Below are positions 1 to 11,394 of a stretch of DNA of 64,000 nucleotides, piece by piece; position 1 is the stretch's first letter; each line of letters opens with the position of its first letter. Source of the DNA: Larix kaempferi (taxonomy: Eukaryota; Streptophyta; Pinopsida; Pinales; Pinaceae). The translations under genes were made by a program, and so were the position numbers. A model generated the notes under the pieces. The model was not told where the DNA came from. It made no database searches and saw only the letters and a list, made by a program, of their open reading frames with translations. The stretch spans positions 16,288,001 to 16,352,000 of the forward strand of contig BSBM01000779.1 in assembly GCA_027924585.1 (NCBI GenBank), in the 5' to 3' direction.

Positions 1-168
1 AGTCCTCTCTTTTGATTTGTGAAGTATTGCAGAGATTGATGTGATTTGTGACTATGTATTTTCCTCTTTTTACCTGAACACCTCAACCTACTCTCAACCA
101 AATCTATTCAATCATTGAGGTGCCTAAATTTGCATTATTGCAATCTAGTGCAAACTTTAGGACTAATA
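1..168 (+). repeat. TE-A 5' LTR (3' end only)
   Basis: This stretch matches 3770-3938 closely, including the shared block around 'caatcattgaggtgcctaaa' and the end 'ctttaggactaa'. The terminal dinucleotide is TA here and CA in the other copy. The rest of the LTR lies left of the window. Confidence 0.85.
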
Positions 169-171
169 TCT

Positions 172-192
172 TTTGGTGCCATTACTGGGGAG
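172..192 (+). other. TE-A primer binding site
   Basis: Directly after the LTR is 'tttggtgccattactgggg'. It resembles the 'TTTGGCGCCGTTGCCGGGG' start used by plant Tat/Athila gypsy elements (established knowledge), with a few substitutions. Confidence 0.7.
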
Positions 193-734
193 CGAAGAAT
201 TGAAGATATATTCCTTGGGTTGTGTTTAAAGATTAGTTTTGATTTTTGGTGGTGGGCTGAGATCAAACATTGAATATTGACTGCACTTTTCACCTGGTGA
301 CTCTACAATCAAAAGACTCCACTAGAGGATAAGTTCTACTATCAGAAAAATGAAAGGATGGTATGGAAATTCCAGGTATCATGTCTTGATTTTTTTCAAA
401 GAACTTGTATTTTTTTCATAATTTTTTTCTTGTCTTTCCCTTTGCATATCAGAAGAATTATCCTATGCTTTGTATACTTAGATGATCATAAGCCTATTGT
501 CTCTTATCCCTCTTTGAGAAAAGAAGATTTTTCTTCTTGCATTATTGATCTTCATATGATCCCTTAATCTGAATCAATTAAGAAAAGTGATGTATGTATC
601 CCAATCCTTCTATAAAATGATCAATTTTGTAAATTGGTTGAGTCTAGATATGATTTACCATCTCCTGAAACATTACCACACCCTATAACCACTTCACTGA
701 ACTTCAGTCCAAGATTAGGTAGCATTATGAACCT

Positions 735-1560
735 CTCAAATTGACTTATCTCCTCCATGATTATCCTCCTTAGTTCTTCAAGTATCTTCCCAAGTTCAAT
801 GCAGAAAACCATGTTACAACGAAAGAACATATGGATGCTTTCGAAATATTTACTGATTTGTTTGAAATTATGCTTGAAGATGCATTTATGAGAATATTTT
901 CTTAGTCTTTACATGAAGATGCTTGGTTGTGGTTTAGAATTCAGGAGGCTAATTCAATAAATTCATGGATGGACTTGCATGATGTCTTCCTGAGGTATTG
1001 GCGTGTGAATAAATCTTATGAGCAATATATAATTTCTGAGTTTTGTACCATGAAGATAAGGAGGGATGAGACTATTGTTAGCTTTAATAGGATATTTCAG
1101 AACTTTTATCTTAATATGCCTATTGATATTTGACCATCTGAAACTCCTGCTAAGGTGTTTTACACCGCGACTCATCATCATCCTAATCTAAATTTATTTC
1201 TTGGAGAAAGGATATATTTAACCTTGCAACAGATGTTTATAGATGCTAAGGAAATTGAGGATAATATTCGGGTTTGTGGCGGGCTTCATAATCAAAACTT
1301 GGATGAATATTTGGATGCAGAGGAACTAGAGAAAGAGTATGAGCAACACACATCAAATTTGGGTTTTCATTCTTCTTCATACACTAATACATATTTTTTA
1401 GATTTCAGTCTTCCTACAGATCTTACAGCCAGTAAAACATAGTTTTCTTTTCCTAAGGATGGTTTTCATGAAGTTGATTATGATGACAATTGTCATAAGT
1501 ATACTGTTGCAAAAGGTAATGATTATTTTGTTGTAAAAGAAGTTGTTGCTCCAAAGTGTC
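735..1560 (+). pseudogene. gag: TE-A gag (capsid) remnant
   Basis: Decayed Ty3/gypsy capsid gene of the plant retrotransposon-gag type. The order of recognisable blocks is: a proline-rich entry near 739 (YPP..F), a DAFEIFTDLFEI-like block near 835, DAWLWFRIQEANSINSW near 920, then W/F-rich helices and a DETIVSFNRIFQNFY block near 1070, and PSETPAKVFYTA near 1135. The blocks are colinear with Athila/Tat-type gag. At least three stops interrupt the frame (near 748, 904 and 1131). No start codon can be assigned. Confidence 0.75.
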
Positions 1561-2626
1561 TTGCACAGTGACACACAAAATAAACAAGCTTTATTTCTTT
1601 ATAATCATATTCAGAATTCCATGGCTCCAAATTCCTATCAAAGTTTTTTATTGAAAGATGATTTTATATATACAATAGAAAACTTTCTCAATTATGAGCA
1701 TGAGAATGATCTTGTAGAGGATGGTGATCATTTTATTTCAAAGCAAGTTGTTGTTCCAAAAGCTCCTACTGCTAATATAATTGATCATAAATTTTTCTTT
1801 ACTTATAATGACTTTTAGCTCATTGATAAGGATCAATTTTATGAATCAATACACACTGAATTTTACAGCAATGACCCTATATACAACAGTTATAGATCAT
1901 ACTCTTTCGAATATAGTGAGAGAGATGATAATGAGTTATGGTATCAGTCCAAAGTGTTTTCTTCTTCACCCAAGGTTGAGCAGCAGTTTCAAGTATTTAG
2001 TAAGCCAAAAAAAATTCTCCTTGAAACATAAATAGAAATATTTATTGATCGTCAAGAGGATAACAACATTGTTAAGATTTCAGATTTAACATGGGAACAA
2101 TTACATCCTTTGAATCAGTTAGAGATTTGTCATCATTTTAAAGGTCCAATAGTAGAATTGATGGAGTCTCATTTTTTACAATAACGGTTACAGATTTTTG
2201 CATATCATTAGTATCTGTCCATGAGTATGCCTTCCCAAAGAGATTTATGTGGCAGATGTTAAGCTCCTTGGGAAATTTATTGATCAACTATAGAAATCAG
2301 GTTCCTTCCATTACCAAATTACTTACATGGCTACTTTGGAAGTTTGTCTACACTTAACTAGAGCAGTTCAACTGGTTAGAGTAGCAAAATGTATATAAAT
2401 AAGCTCATCATTCGAGCATTTTTTTCAGTTAAACCTAGTGTGCAGTAGTTTAGCATTGAATAATGACTCCAAGCCCAATGGAGCACTAGTGCAGATTGAA
2501 GTTGTTTTCTTTTCAAAGCATGTTGGTATTTACAGGTTCTAGATTTCAAAGAGTTTTTAAGAAGGCACAAGGTCTGCAGTTCTTGGTATCTCACAGGGAG
2601 AATACTAGCCCCAGTTGGAGCCAAAT
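1561..2626 (+). other. TE-A interior without recognisable coding
   Basis: AT-rich remainder of the TE-A interior. Short open stretches (1543-1818, 1781-2035) show no motif I recognise. The end, around 2594-2626, has a weakly purine-rich stretch before the 3' LTR, so the PPT is degenerate. Confidence 0.5.
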
Positions 2627-3938
2627 GTTGGTACTAGTAAAGTTGCTACCCTAAAAATTTCCTACTCTTCCATACCTTTTTTTTTCTATGAATTTTCTTA
2701 AAACCTCTTCTTAAAGCGCTGTTAATTGGTTTGTTCATTCTTGTGTTATGTTTGATTTGCTTGAATTGTTCTAGTTCAATAAGTGGTCAGAAAAGAGTCT
2801 TACATGATTACATAATCCCATAAAGAAGTGTTTCTTTTGCATAAAAATAATTTTGCAGGTTACACAATTAAATTACAAGCAAGAATTCAATTGTTGTGGG
2901 AAGTTTCAACTTTCGACAGCAAAAAGTGCAAAATTCTAAAAGGAAGCGCTGCCAAAAATTATGTAGGTGACTGTTTTTGCAGTCAACATTTGATGCATTT
3001 TATGAGCAAGTGGAGTTGAATCTAAAAAATCTAAAACATGGGTTTTTCCGGGAAAGGATCCAATTAAGTGACACGTGGAGTGGTTTCCTGAAATACTAAA
3101 CAATTTAAGAGATGTGGGTGGATCTTTGAGGGGATTTTTCCAGATTTCACAAAATTCGGTTTCTAAAAAAAGGCTCATCCACCTCATCAATTCGACTTGA
3201 GTATCATATATTTTCTCATTCTTGATCCATTTATTAAGGAATCGTGAATTCATTGAAGATCGATTTGTTTTGGGATAATATATATCCATGTAACCTCTTT
3301 CCTTTATGAAATTTTTGTATAAATATGAGACATGAATTCAAGCAAATGCAACTTTCTCTTGAAGGTAAGAGGGCTGAAGGTTGAGTGAGAGGTTTGGGAA
3401 TTTTGCGAAGGGGGAGCTTGTTGCTCTATGATATGTAATGATCAAATTTTTTGCAGCTTGATGGTCATATTTTTGTAATCATTTGTAAGCTTAGCTTTGT
3501 TTCCACTTATTTAAATACAAGGACAGTTTTAATGTTTCTTTGATTTTCATATGAACTATGAATTCGATTGCAGTAAGGTTCTTATTGTTAATTGCTCATA
3601 GTTTGTTATTTGTAGTTGAATACCATTTTATTTTCTTTCAAAATGTCACTTTGGATGTGAATATTCTTCTAAAGGATATTCAAGATGATCGGTCTGTGAA
3701 CTTGATTTATTCTTTCTTTTTTCTTTTTCTTTAGTCATATGAATGTTTACCCAGTTATCTGATTTTCATGTTCCTTTCTTTTGATGTGTGACGTATTGTA
3801 GAGATTGATGTGATCTCTTAGTAAACATTTCCCTCTTTTTACCTGAACTCCTCAACCTACTCTTAACCAAATGTATTCAATCATTGAGGTGCCTAAACTT
3901 TGCATTGTTGCAGCCTAGTGCAAACTTTAGGACTAACA
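2627..3938 (+). repeat. TE-A 3' LTR
   Basis: 1312-bp LTR starting TGTTGGTACTAG and ending GGACTAACA. The last 169 bp match the 5' LTR end at 1-168. It contains no coding. A T-rich stretch at 3705-3735 and TATA-like 'tttttgtataaatatgag' near 3315 may be promoter elements. Confidence 0.8.
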
Positions 3939-5368
3939 ATAGAATTTATAAAAACAATATGATTACATTAAGTTGAGGAGATTTCAATCTCCAATGAACA
4001 CCACACCATCTACAACTGGAGGGAGGCTTTGACCTCCTTGTTTCTTCAACTCCAACTGAAGGGATGGTCCAAAACCCTATTTTAAGCTCCAACTAGAAGG
4101 AGGCTACAACCTTCTTGTCTTAGTTATCTCCAATTGACAGGAAGCTTCCAACTATAACTGGAAGGAGGATACAACCCCCTTACACACTTCCTCTGCTGCG
4201 ACGTGATGGAGGCTACAACCCCCTTTCTCTTATGTGGCAGGATGGAGGCTTCAACCCCCTTTACACACTTTCTTCAGCTTACTTTGAACTGCGCACTACA
4301 TACTCTTATCAGCTTTATCTGTACTCCGCACTTTCCTTGGTCTTAATTTGTATTGTGCACTCTTCTCAACTTTCTTTGTACTTCGAACTTTTTTCAGCAC
4401 ACTCAGCTTTATTTCCTATGCTATTTTACACACACAACGCTTGGATCTGCGCACTTTCCACAATTCTTCACTATGCATTAGGGATTGCGCACCTTCCACA
4501 ACTTGCTCTGTACCGCGCATTAACTGGCTCTGCACTGTGTATTTGACTCAACACACAATCCTCAACTTCCTCCATACTACACACTAGGATCTACTTCAGA
4601 ATTCGTCCTTCCTCGTAACGGTGACTTTTCCAAACTGCAACTTCACATAAAGCTGTGATTCCAAAATCTATCCTTCATCTTATCTACGACTTTGCACTTG
4701 GTTTTGCTTTGGAATTCGTCTTCTTGTGACTTCGCACTTGGTTCTAATTCAAGCTTTGTCTTCCTTTCTAACCGTGACTTTACTCTGGGTGTCACTCCAA
4801 GACTTCATCCATCCTCGCAACTGTGACTTCATCCAATTATGACTTCGCACTCGACTCTGCTTCAGATCAACTAGTCATTGATCTCCCCAAATCCCCATAT
4901 ATTCACTATTACATCTTTCAGATCTTCATTTTTCCTTGATATTGCGCACCCTTTCAAAGCTCCATCATTACTTCAATCAATCATCATATGAGGAGGGTGC
5001 TTCATCATATGAGGAGGGCGGATCACTTTCAGGGCCGACATAACATTGTACTATATTATGGCAAATTCGACTAAAATGTTTTTACTTAATTCAGGGTCTT
5101 CCTTAAGCTGACTTAACTTGATAATAAGTGGGTTATGGACCACTCATGGAGCTCTCTCTTAGGTTACAAGTCCCCAACACAACACCCATTCCATTGATTA
5201 GCATGAAGTAGTTCCCATTACTTGGTGGGACTTGCGTGCATATTTAAACTAGCTTTTGTTCTATATACTTCTTCAAACTGGATTATAATTACATCAAGTC
5301 TGGTCAGGTAAATCACTAGACATACAATTCATTCCCTTTTGACATCAATGACAATATAAAGAACAACA
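3939..5368 (-). repeat. TE-B 3' LTR (interrupted by TE-A)
   Basis: Matches the 5' LTR at 13805-16653 once the retroposon there is removed. On the minus strand it begins TGTTGTTCTTTATATTG at 5368. It carries repeated hairpin-like motifs between 4022 and 4259 (see findings). Compared with the other copy it lacks the segment holding the TATA-like box, next to a local duplication of 'catcatatgaggagg' near 4985-5020. Confidence 0.85.
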
Positions 5369-5383
5369 ATCTGCCCCTTTTGC
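5369..5383 (-). other. TE-B polypurine tract
   Basis: Minus strand reads GCAAAAGGGGCAGAT immediately before the 3' LTR, a standard plus-strand primer site for Copia elements. Confidence 0.8.
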
Positions 5384-5659
5384 ATTGATGTCAATACTAA
5401 TTAAACCTGAGCTCCCTCTGAGTGTGATATCCTTATCAAGACTGTGCTCCCCCTAACTTGAATCCCTTTGGTCCTATGTTTTGCTCCCATTCGCTTACAA
5501 CCCTTGTTTTACTATCAATATCCCCCTTTGACATCAATGGAAAACATTGTTCCCTATGCCATTTTGCTGCAAGTTTTCAATCTTATCTTTATTGGGAGGT
5601 TACTCCCAATTTTTGTCTTAAGTATTCAAATACGTCCCTTGGCATTGGTTGAGTAATAT

Positions 5660-6260
5660 TTCCACTATTTGTTCCTTGGTATTAAAATAAACCATCTTCA
5701 CATCTTTCTCATCTACATGTTCTCTTAAAAAATGTTACTTGATAGGTATATGCTTGGTTTTTTAGTGCATCACTACATTTTTTGACACACTGATTACACT
5801 TGTGTTGTCACAGCAGATAGGAATTGGTTGATCATACTCAACCTTGATATCACTCAGAGTTTGCTTCATCAAGAGTACTTGTGTACAACATTCAACAACA
5901 TTTATGTATTATGCTTCAGTTGTGGACAAGGATATTGATGCTTGTTTCTTATTTGACCATGCAACCAAACATTCACCAAGAAATTATGCATTTCCACCTT
6001 TACTTTTTATGTCATCTAGAATTCCAACCCAATCAACATCTGAATAGGCTATTAGATCAAAGTTTTTCATTTTTGGATACCACAGTCCAAACTCAGTTTT
6101 GCCTTTAAGATATCTAAATATTCTCTTGACTACGACTACATGTGATTCCTTAGGAGTAGACTAAAATCTAGCTACCATTCCAACTGCTTTCATAATATCA
6201 GGTATTGATGTTGTTAAGTATAGTAAGCTTCCAATCAAAGATCTGTATTATGTGGGATCT
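5660..6260 (-). pseudogene. pol: TE-B RNase H remnant
   Basis: C-terminal Copia RNase H and tail. Recognisable pieces on the minus strand include a CDNTSVISVSKN block near 5810 (the usual CDN..A/S motif), a KTKHIPIK block near 5755 and a VYFNTKEQ block near 5690. Stops occur at several points, including right after the conserved 'STTEA' position near 5915. It joins the RT fragment upstream with frame changes. Confidence 0.75.
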
Positions 6261-7158
6261 ATTGGAGGAGATTCATCATCTTTATTGATTTTACAACTAT
6301 TTGGCATGGGTGTACTAATAGGATCACACTCTGCCATTTCAAATATGTCGAGCATTTCCTCTAAGTATTTTGACTGAGATATAAAAATTCCTTCTGGTGT
6401 TTCAGAGATTTGGAGTACAAGAAAGAATAAAATTTCTCCAATCATTGACATTTCAAATTCCTTTTCCATGTCATCAAAAAACATGTAACTTAATTCACCA
6501 TTTTCAAAGCCGAAGATGAGACCATCAACATACACTACGGTGATGAGTAACCCATCTTATTCAGTCTTAAAATACATATTGCTATTAGCATTACCTTTCT
6601 TGAATCCTTGTTGAATCGGGTACATGTCCAGACATGTATACCAAGCTCTTGGTGCTTGTTTGAGTCCATAGAGGTATTTCTTCAATTTCCAAACATGATC
6701 TTCTTTTCCATGCAGCTTAAATCCTCCAGGTTGTTTATTGAAGACTTCTTGATTAATTCTCCATTTAGAAATGCAGACTTAACATCCATCTGATATACTT
6801 TGAAATTTTTGAAGCAAGAATATGCCAATAAAATTTTGATAGCATTCATTCATGCAACTAGAGCAAAGGTTTCATCAAAATCAATTCCTTCAACTTGGGA
6901 ATAACCTTTGCATAATAATCTAGCCTTGTTTTGTACTATTTTACCTTCTTCATTTAGTTTGTTCTTGAAAATCCACTTAGTCCCAATTGCATTCTTGTTT
7001 TCAGGTCTTGGAACCAATTCCCAAGTTCCACTTTTCTCAATCTGGCTAATTTCTTCACTCATTGCTTTGTTCCAACTCTCATCTTTACAAGCTTGAATGA
7101 AGTCTTTAGGTTCCAACGTTGATAGTAGGGCCATGTCAATTCTACTTGGAATGTCCAT
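6248..7158 (-). pseudogene. pol: TE-B reverse transcriptase remnant
   Basis: Copia RT (RVT_2 type). The N-terminal block at 6850-7158 shows W..A..EEI..I, GTWELVPRP, GTKWIFK and a GYSQVEGIDFDETFA motif. A middle part (6540-6850) is shifted in frame but still shows QMDVKSAFLNGE and HQELGIHVWTC-like pieces. The C-terminal part (6248-6535) contains the catalytic box at 6521-6532, which reads YVDG instead of YVDD because the last Asp is GGT. The enzyme would be dead even without the frameshifts. Confidence 0.85.
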
Positions 7159-7194
7159 GTCTCTTCTTCGAGTTTGGAGTCCATCATCAATATC

Positions 7195-8327
7195 TCAAAT
7201 GATGAGTTCTTCCGGATGATTTCTTAGGACTGCTATGGATGGTGTCTTATGAGTCCTCTGATTCATGTGTGTTGTTTTGGGTGTTTTGGTTTCTATTGGT
7301 TCTATGACTTCTTTTTCCTCTTCATTTTCACCGAATTCTTCCTCAAAACAGGAAGTATCATCTGACTCCTTTTCTTCCTGAGTCTGTGACTTTTGTGGTT
7401 TTTCTTCATCTATTTTAACATCTATGCTTTCCACAATTCTTCTTAACGTCTTGTTATAGCACTTATATGCTTTCTAACTACTGGAATATCCTAAAAATAT
7501 ACATTCATTTGTTCTTGTATTAAACTTTCCCAAATTATCTTCATTGATTTTTATATAACACTTGCTTCCAAAAACTCTAAAATATTCTACTGATACTAGT
7601 CTTCCTTTCCATAATTCATAGGGAGTTTTATATGTATTTTTGTTGCAACAACTTCTCTCCAAAACATTTCTGCTACGTCAGCTTTGAGTAGCATGGTCCT
7701 AGTTGTCTCTTGCACTGTCATGTTTTTTTCTCTCAGTTATTCAATTTTGTTGTGTATTTCTTGCCACATTGAATTGTGTTTGAATTCCATTCTCCTCACA
7801 AAAATGATTGAAATATTTTGAGGTAAATTCCCTTGCATTGTCAGATCTTAGACATTTGATTTTGTACCCACTTTCATTTTCACCAGTGCTTTGAAAATTT
7901 CGAATTTTTCAAAAGCTTCTGATTTTTCCTTGAGAAAGGTCACCCATATCATCCTAGTATATTCATCAATAAATATCATAAAATATTTTTCTCCTTGAAT
8001 ACTTTGAACTTTTGTTGGTCTGCACAAGTCAGTATGTATCAATTATAGTGCCTTTGTAGTAGAATGATACTCTTTTGGTTTGAAGCTAGCCCTTGTTTGT
8101 TTCCCATGCTGCTGACATGACTCACATATTTTGTTTCTAGGTTTTGATAGCCTTGGAATTCCTCTAACAACCCCTATTTTTTATGATCTTTAGAGATTGA
8201 CAAATTTAAGATGTATAAGTTGTTTATGCCAGAGCCAACAATCATCTATTTGACCAAGATATGACTTTTCTCCTTGTATTTATTCTAGAATATAAGCATT
8301 CCTTGGTGCTCTAGTTAATGTTCCAAT
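7195..8327 (-). pseudogene. pol: TE-B integrase remnant
   Basis: Copia integrase in pieces. A zinc-binding H..H..C..C region lies near 8100-8280 (CESCQQHGKQ block near 8115). The catalytic core at 7848-8042 starts HTDLCRPTKVQS and includes FIDEYTRMIWV. A C-terminal block at 7474-7662 contains YELWKGR and VFGSKCYIK. An acidic linker (7195-7434) rich in Glu leads towards RT. Stops and frame changes separate the pieces. The 8327 end is the TE-C insertion point. Confidence 0.8.
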
Positions 8328-9049
8328 TGTGAAATTCCACATGGGTAGATCACTAAACTTGAACAAACCTCACAATTTCACATTGTTATTATTGAGAAGA
8401 ATTAGATAAAGACATTGATCAATTCACTCATAAAACTGAAACACACATGAAAAACTTATGTTGATACATTAATCAACTGTAAGCTGGAAATCAAAAGTGT
8501 TACAATAGAATGAATTCGATACTCCTGGGAGGATTTGAATTCACCTCAAGTGTAGTCTTAGTTTGCATTGGAACCATCTCTCGATAAGGTTTAGTGGCCA
8601 CCGATGATGAATAATCAGTCAATTGAGGTAGAACTAAACATAACTGAATCATGTGGGCACCAAAATAGGGGAGGAGACTCCAAAGGGGTGCATAAATAAC
8701 TGTCAGTGGTTAAAGAGGGCGCTCCTATACTCAGTAGCAGTCAAACTAGGAGTTGCAATCAGTTAACTGAGCAATCAAGGGGACAGGGCTCCCTAAATCA
8801 TGGAATTGACTGTGTAGTCTCCTAAATATGTGCATGAGGGCGCACTAGAACTCCAGTGATGTAAACAAGGCGCTCTGAGTGGATAGGAGGGATAATGATG
8901 GCAAAAAACAAGCTCCGGGGGGGCCAAAGTAGGGACTAGGTGCTAGGAGACTCAACTGCCAATGCATGGATGCATGGAGTGTTGTATGGAATGCATGGAT
9001 GCATGCAAAGCATGCAAGAACAAAATAAGATGGTGAGAATATTCCAACA
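8328..9049 (-). repeat. TE-C 3' LTR
   Basis: 722 bp, minus strand TGTTGGAATATTCTC to GGAATTTCACA. It is closely similar to 10720-11394. On the minus strand it is preceded by a PPT reading CTTAAGGGGGGG at 9050-9061. It contains a duplicated 'atgcatggatgcatg' region at 8960-9015 that the other copy lacks. Confidence 0.9.
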
Positions 9050-9240
9050 CCCCCCCTTAAGCCAGACTATGAGGAAAAATAAATGAAAATTAGGGCCCTG
9101 GTTATTGAGACCAAATGTCACCCCGTACAACAATCTAAAAAAGTGAGGAAAGAAGGAAAACCCAGTGGAAACCCCCCACCTCAAGATAGACTAAAACACA
9201 CCAAAAATTGTTTCTCAAGACTCAAGTAGGTGTGATTCTT

Positions 9241-9600
9241 GACTCAATGCCTGGAGGTATCTTCCTCTTGGGAAGAAGTGGATCATGCTCCAAAAACATG
9301 TGCTTTAATTCTCCTTTAGTGGATGCAAGCGAATCTGGAGGCTTTCTGAACTTGCTCTTCAGACCAAACATGGTGAGAACAAATCCAAAAATATGAAGAT
9401 CATCTTGGAACCTTTAATTCAAACCAACTAAGGTAGGATCAACTCCAATAAGATCTAATTGCTCTTGAAACATGAACTTCTAATCAGTGGAAATTAAATT
9501 AGCTCCAAGAATTGATATATGGTTTCTTGTGATCTCCTTTGAACCAGCAAGGGTGAGATCAAAACAAAAATCACCAAAATGTGCCTGAGACTTGAACCCA
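9241..9600 (-). repeat. Degenerate 60-bp tandem repeats inside TE-C
   Basis: Successive 60-bp segments (9361, 9421, 9481, 9541) line up: each has a CAAACCAA/GAACCAGC-like start, a GGTGAGATCAA-like block about 10 bp in, and a 'ccaa.aa' block about 25 bp in. Period 60 keeps reading frame, so on the minus strand it encodes degenerate 20-residue repeats after gag. Copies at 9241 and 9301 are weaker. Confidence 0.5.
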
Positions 9601-10422
9601 AGCGAATGGTAGTGTCCTCCATCTTTAGTGAAACTCTGAGAACATGTGCCAATGATCAAATAGAATTTCATAGGAATCATGTGATCAAGGAGGGCGAATG
9701 CATCACCTCCAAACTCTAATTTAACCTCCAAAACATTCAATAGATCATCATTCTGCACACCAACAAACTCATGGGAAGTAGAGAATTCAAACTCTCTTCA
9801 AATTCTAGAGTAGACATATCTTGCTCAGAATTCGAAATAGAATACACTGAGAACGTGAGTGAAGAATGGATAATCTCTACAAAAGGATCATATTCATTAG
9901 TTGTATCACTTTCATCTGCATCATCTAAATGGGAAGGGGGTAATTCGAAACGGTCTTCAACTTCTAGAGCAACAGAGGAAGGAATGTCTTCAACATGAAC
10001 TTTATGTGTTGAATCTGCAACTTCTTCTTCATCTTGAACAACTTCATCATGAGAGATGAATGAGGCCAAGACATAATTAGAGAGAACACTTAAGGAGGTA
10101 TCACTAGGCTTGTTCTCCAAATAATTTGCACCAATCTCTTCATTTGCTTTCCAAATGATTTGTCCAGTTGGGCCCATATATCACTTGGATATTCAACAGT
10201 TTCCATGAGGTAGCACATACTAGGATACATAGCAATACACATTGCTCCAAAGGCTCTGTCACATTCATTTAGCCAATCATTCTCTTCTTCATAGGAAGGA
10301 AAATATATCATAACACGAATACACATATAAAAAAGACCCCGTCTCTTCAGAGATGCTATCATATTTGGTTTCCACTCACCATAGTTGAATGGAGAGAGAG
10401 GAGGAATTGCTTTCATATTCAT
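9480..10422 (-). pseudogene. gag: TE-C gag remnant with acidic C-terminal extension
   Basis: The likely start is the ATG at 10420-10422. Residues 1-95 look like a Copia gag N-terminus: FNYGEWKPNM, then a long helix block with AFGAMCIAMYPSMCY and DIWAQLDKSFGKQMK. Near 10140 the frame shifts, and the continuation (9737-10177) is very acidic (DEEEVAD, DDADESD). A further open stretch (9480-9758) encodes the repeats described separately. No zinc knuckle is visible. The extension has no family I recognise. Confidence 0.65.
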
Positions 10423-10719
10423 GGAATCCGTTTTAGAATACCTGCAAAAACAATGGAAAAATATCTAGAGGATTGTTACTAAATCTATTGAACATTGCTT
10501 TAGGACAGTAGGCACTTTTATTCGGATCTTTCACACATGGCTAGACCTCAAAGGATTTCTCCAATGAATTCAATGCAATGGGACCAGTATTTGATGTGGA
10601 AATCCAGAGGCTTCTGGTGCACTATTGAAAGCAGCTGCTCAATCTACTGTTGGAACTGTTGCTGCCACTGCAACTGCTGCTACTGTTGCACTCAAAATCT
10701 CTCATAGGATCTAATACCA

Positions 10720-11394
10720 TGTGAAATTCCACAGGGGTAGATCACTGAACTTGAACAAACCTCACAATTTCACATTGTTATTACTGAGAAGAATTAGACA
10801 AAGACATATCAATTCACTCATAAAACTGAAACACACATGAAAAACTGTTGTTGATACATTAATCAGATGTAAGCTGGAAATCAAAAAGTGTTACAATAGA
10901 ATGAATTTGATACTCCTGGGAGGATTCAAATTCACCTAAGTAAAGGCTTAGTTTGAATTGGAACTATCTCCCGATAAGGTTCAATGGCCACCGATGATGA
11001 ATAATCAGTCAACTGAGGTAGATTTGAGCATAACTAAATCATGTGGGCACAAAAATAGGGGAGGATACTCCAAAGGGGCGCATAAATAATTGTCAGTGGT
11101 CAAAGAGGGTGCTCCTATACTTAGTAGCAGTCAAACTAGGAGCTGTAGTCAGTTAACTGAGCAATCAAGGGGACAAGGCTCCCTAAATCATGGAAATGAC
11201 TGTGTAGTCTCCTAAATCTGTGCATGAGGGCACATTGGAACTCCAGTGATGTAAACAGGGCACTCTGAGCGGATAGGAGGGATAATGATGGCCAAAAACA
11301 AGCTCCGGGGGGGGCCAAAGTAGGGACTACGTTCTAGGAGACTCAACTGCCAATGCATGCAAGACCAAAATAAGATGGTGAGAATATTCCAACA
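10720..11394 (-). repeat. TE-C 5' LTR
   Basis: 675 bp, starting (minus strand) at 11394 with TGTTGGAATATTC and ending ...GAATTTCACA at 10720. It is followed by the PBS TGGTATTAGATCC (10719 downward), a variant of the tRNA-Met site TGGTATCAGAGC. Confidence 0.9.

Larger units (their letters stand above)
1..3938 (+). mobile_element. TE-A: non-autonomous Ty3/gypsy LTR retrotransposon (Tat/Athila-like PBS)
   Basis: The last 168 bp of a 5' LTR lie at the window edge and match the end of a complete LTR at 2627-3938. Between them are a PBS, a decayed gag and about 1.1 kb without recognisable coding. No protease, RT or integrase is visible in the 2.46-kb interior, so the element depended on a partner. 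It sits inside the 3' LTR of TE-B: the TE-B sequence resuming at 3939 corresponds to about 13805 of the other TE-B LTR. The left TSD lies outside the window. Confidence 0.85.
8328..11394 (-). mobile_element. TE-C: short non-autonomous Copia-type element with gag only
   Basis: Two LTRs (8328-9049 and 10720-11394) enclose 1.67 kb. It is flanked by an exact 5-bp duplication CCAAT (8323-8327 and 11395-11399), and the TE-B reading continues on both sides (a GSRKVIG / TLTRAPRNAYI join), which fixes the borders. The interior carries a minus-strand gag, then a region of 60-bp repeats; there is no protease, integrase or RT. Its leader after the PBS matches that of TE-E, so the two belong to related families. 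Confidence 0.9.

Noticed and set aside
4230-4590. Plus-strand open stretches rich in Leu, Tyr and Ser (104 and 79 codons).
   Set aside because: They lie in the TE-B 3' LTR in the antisense direction; the other LTR copy (14030-14330) has the same repetitive sequence without keeping the frame.
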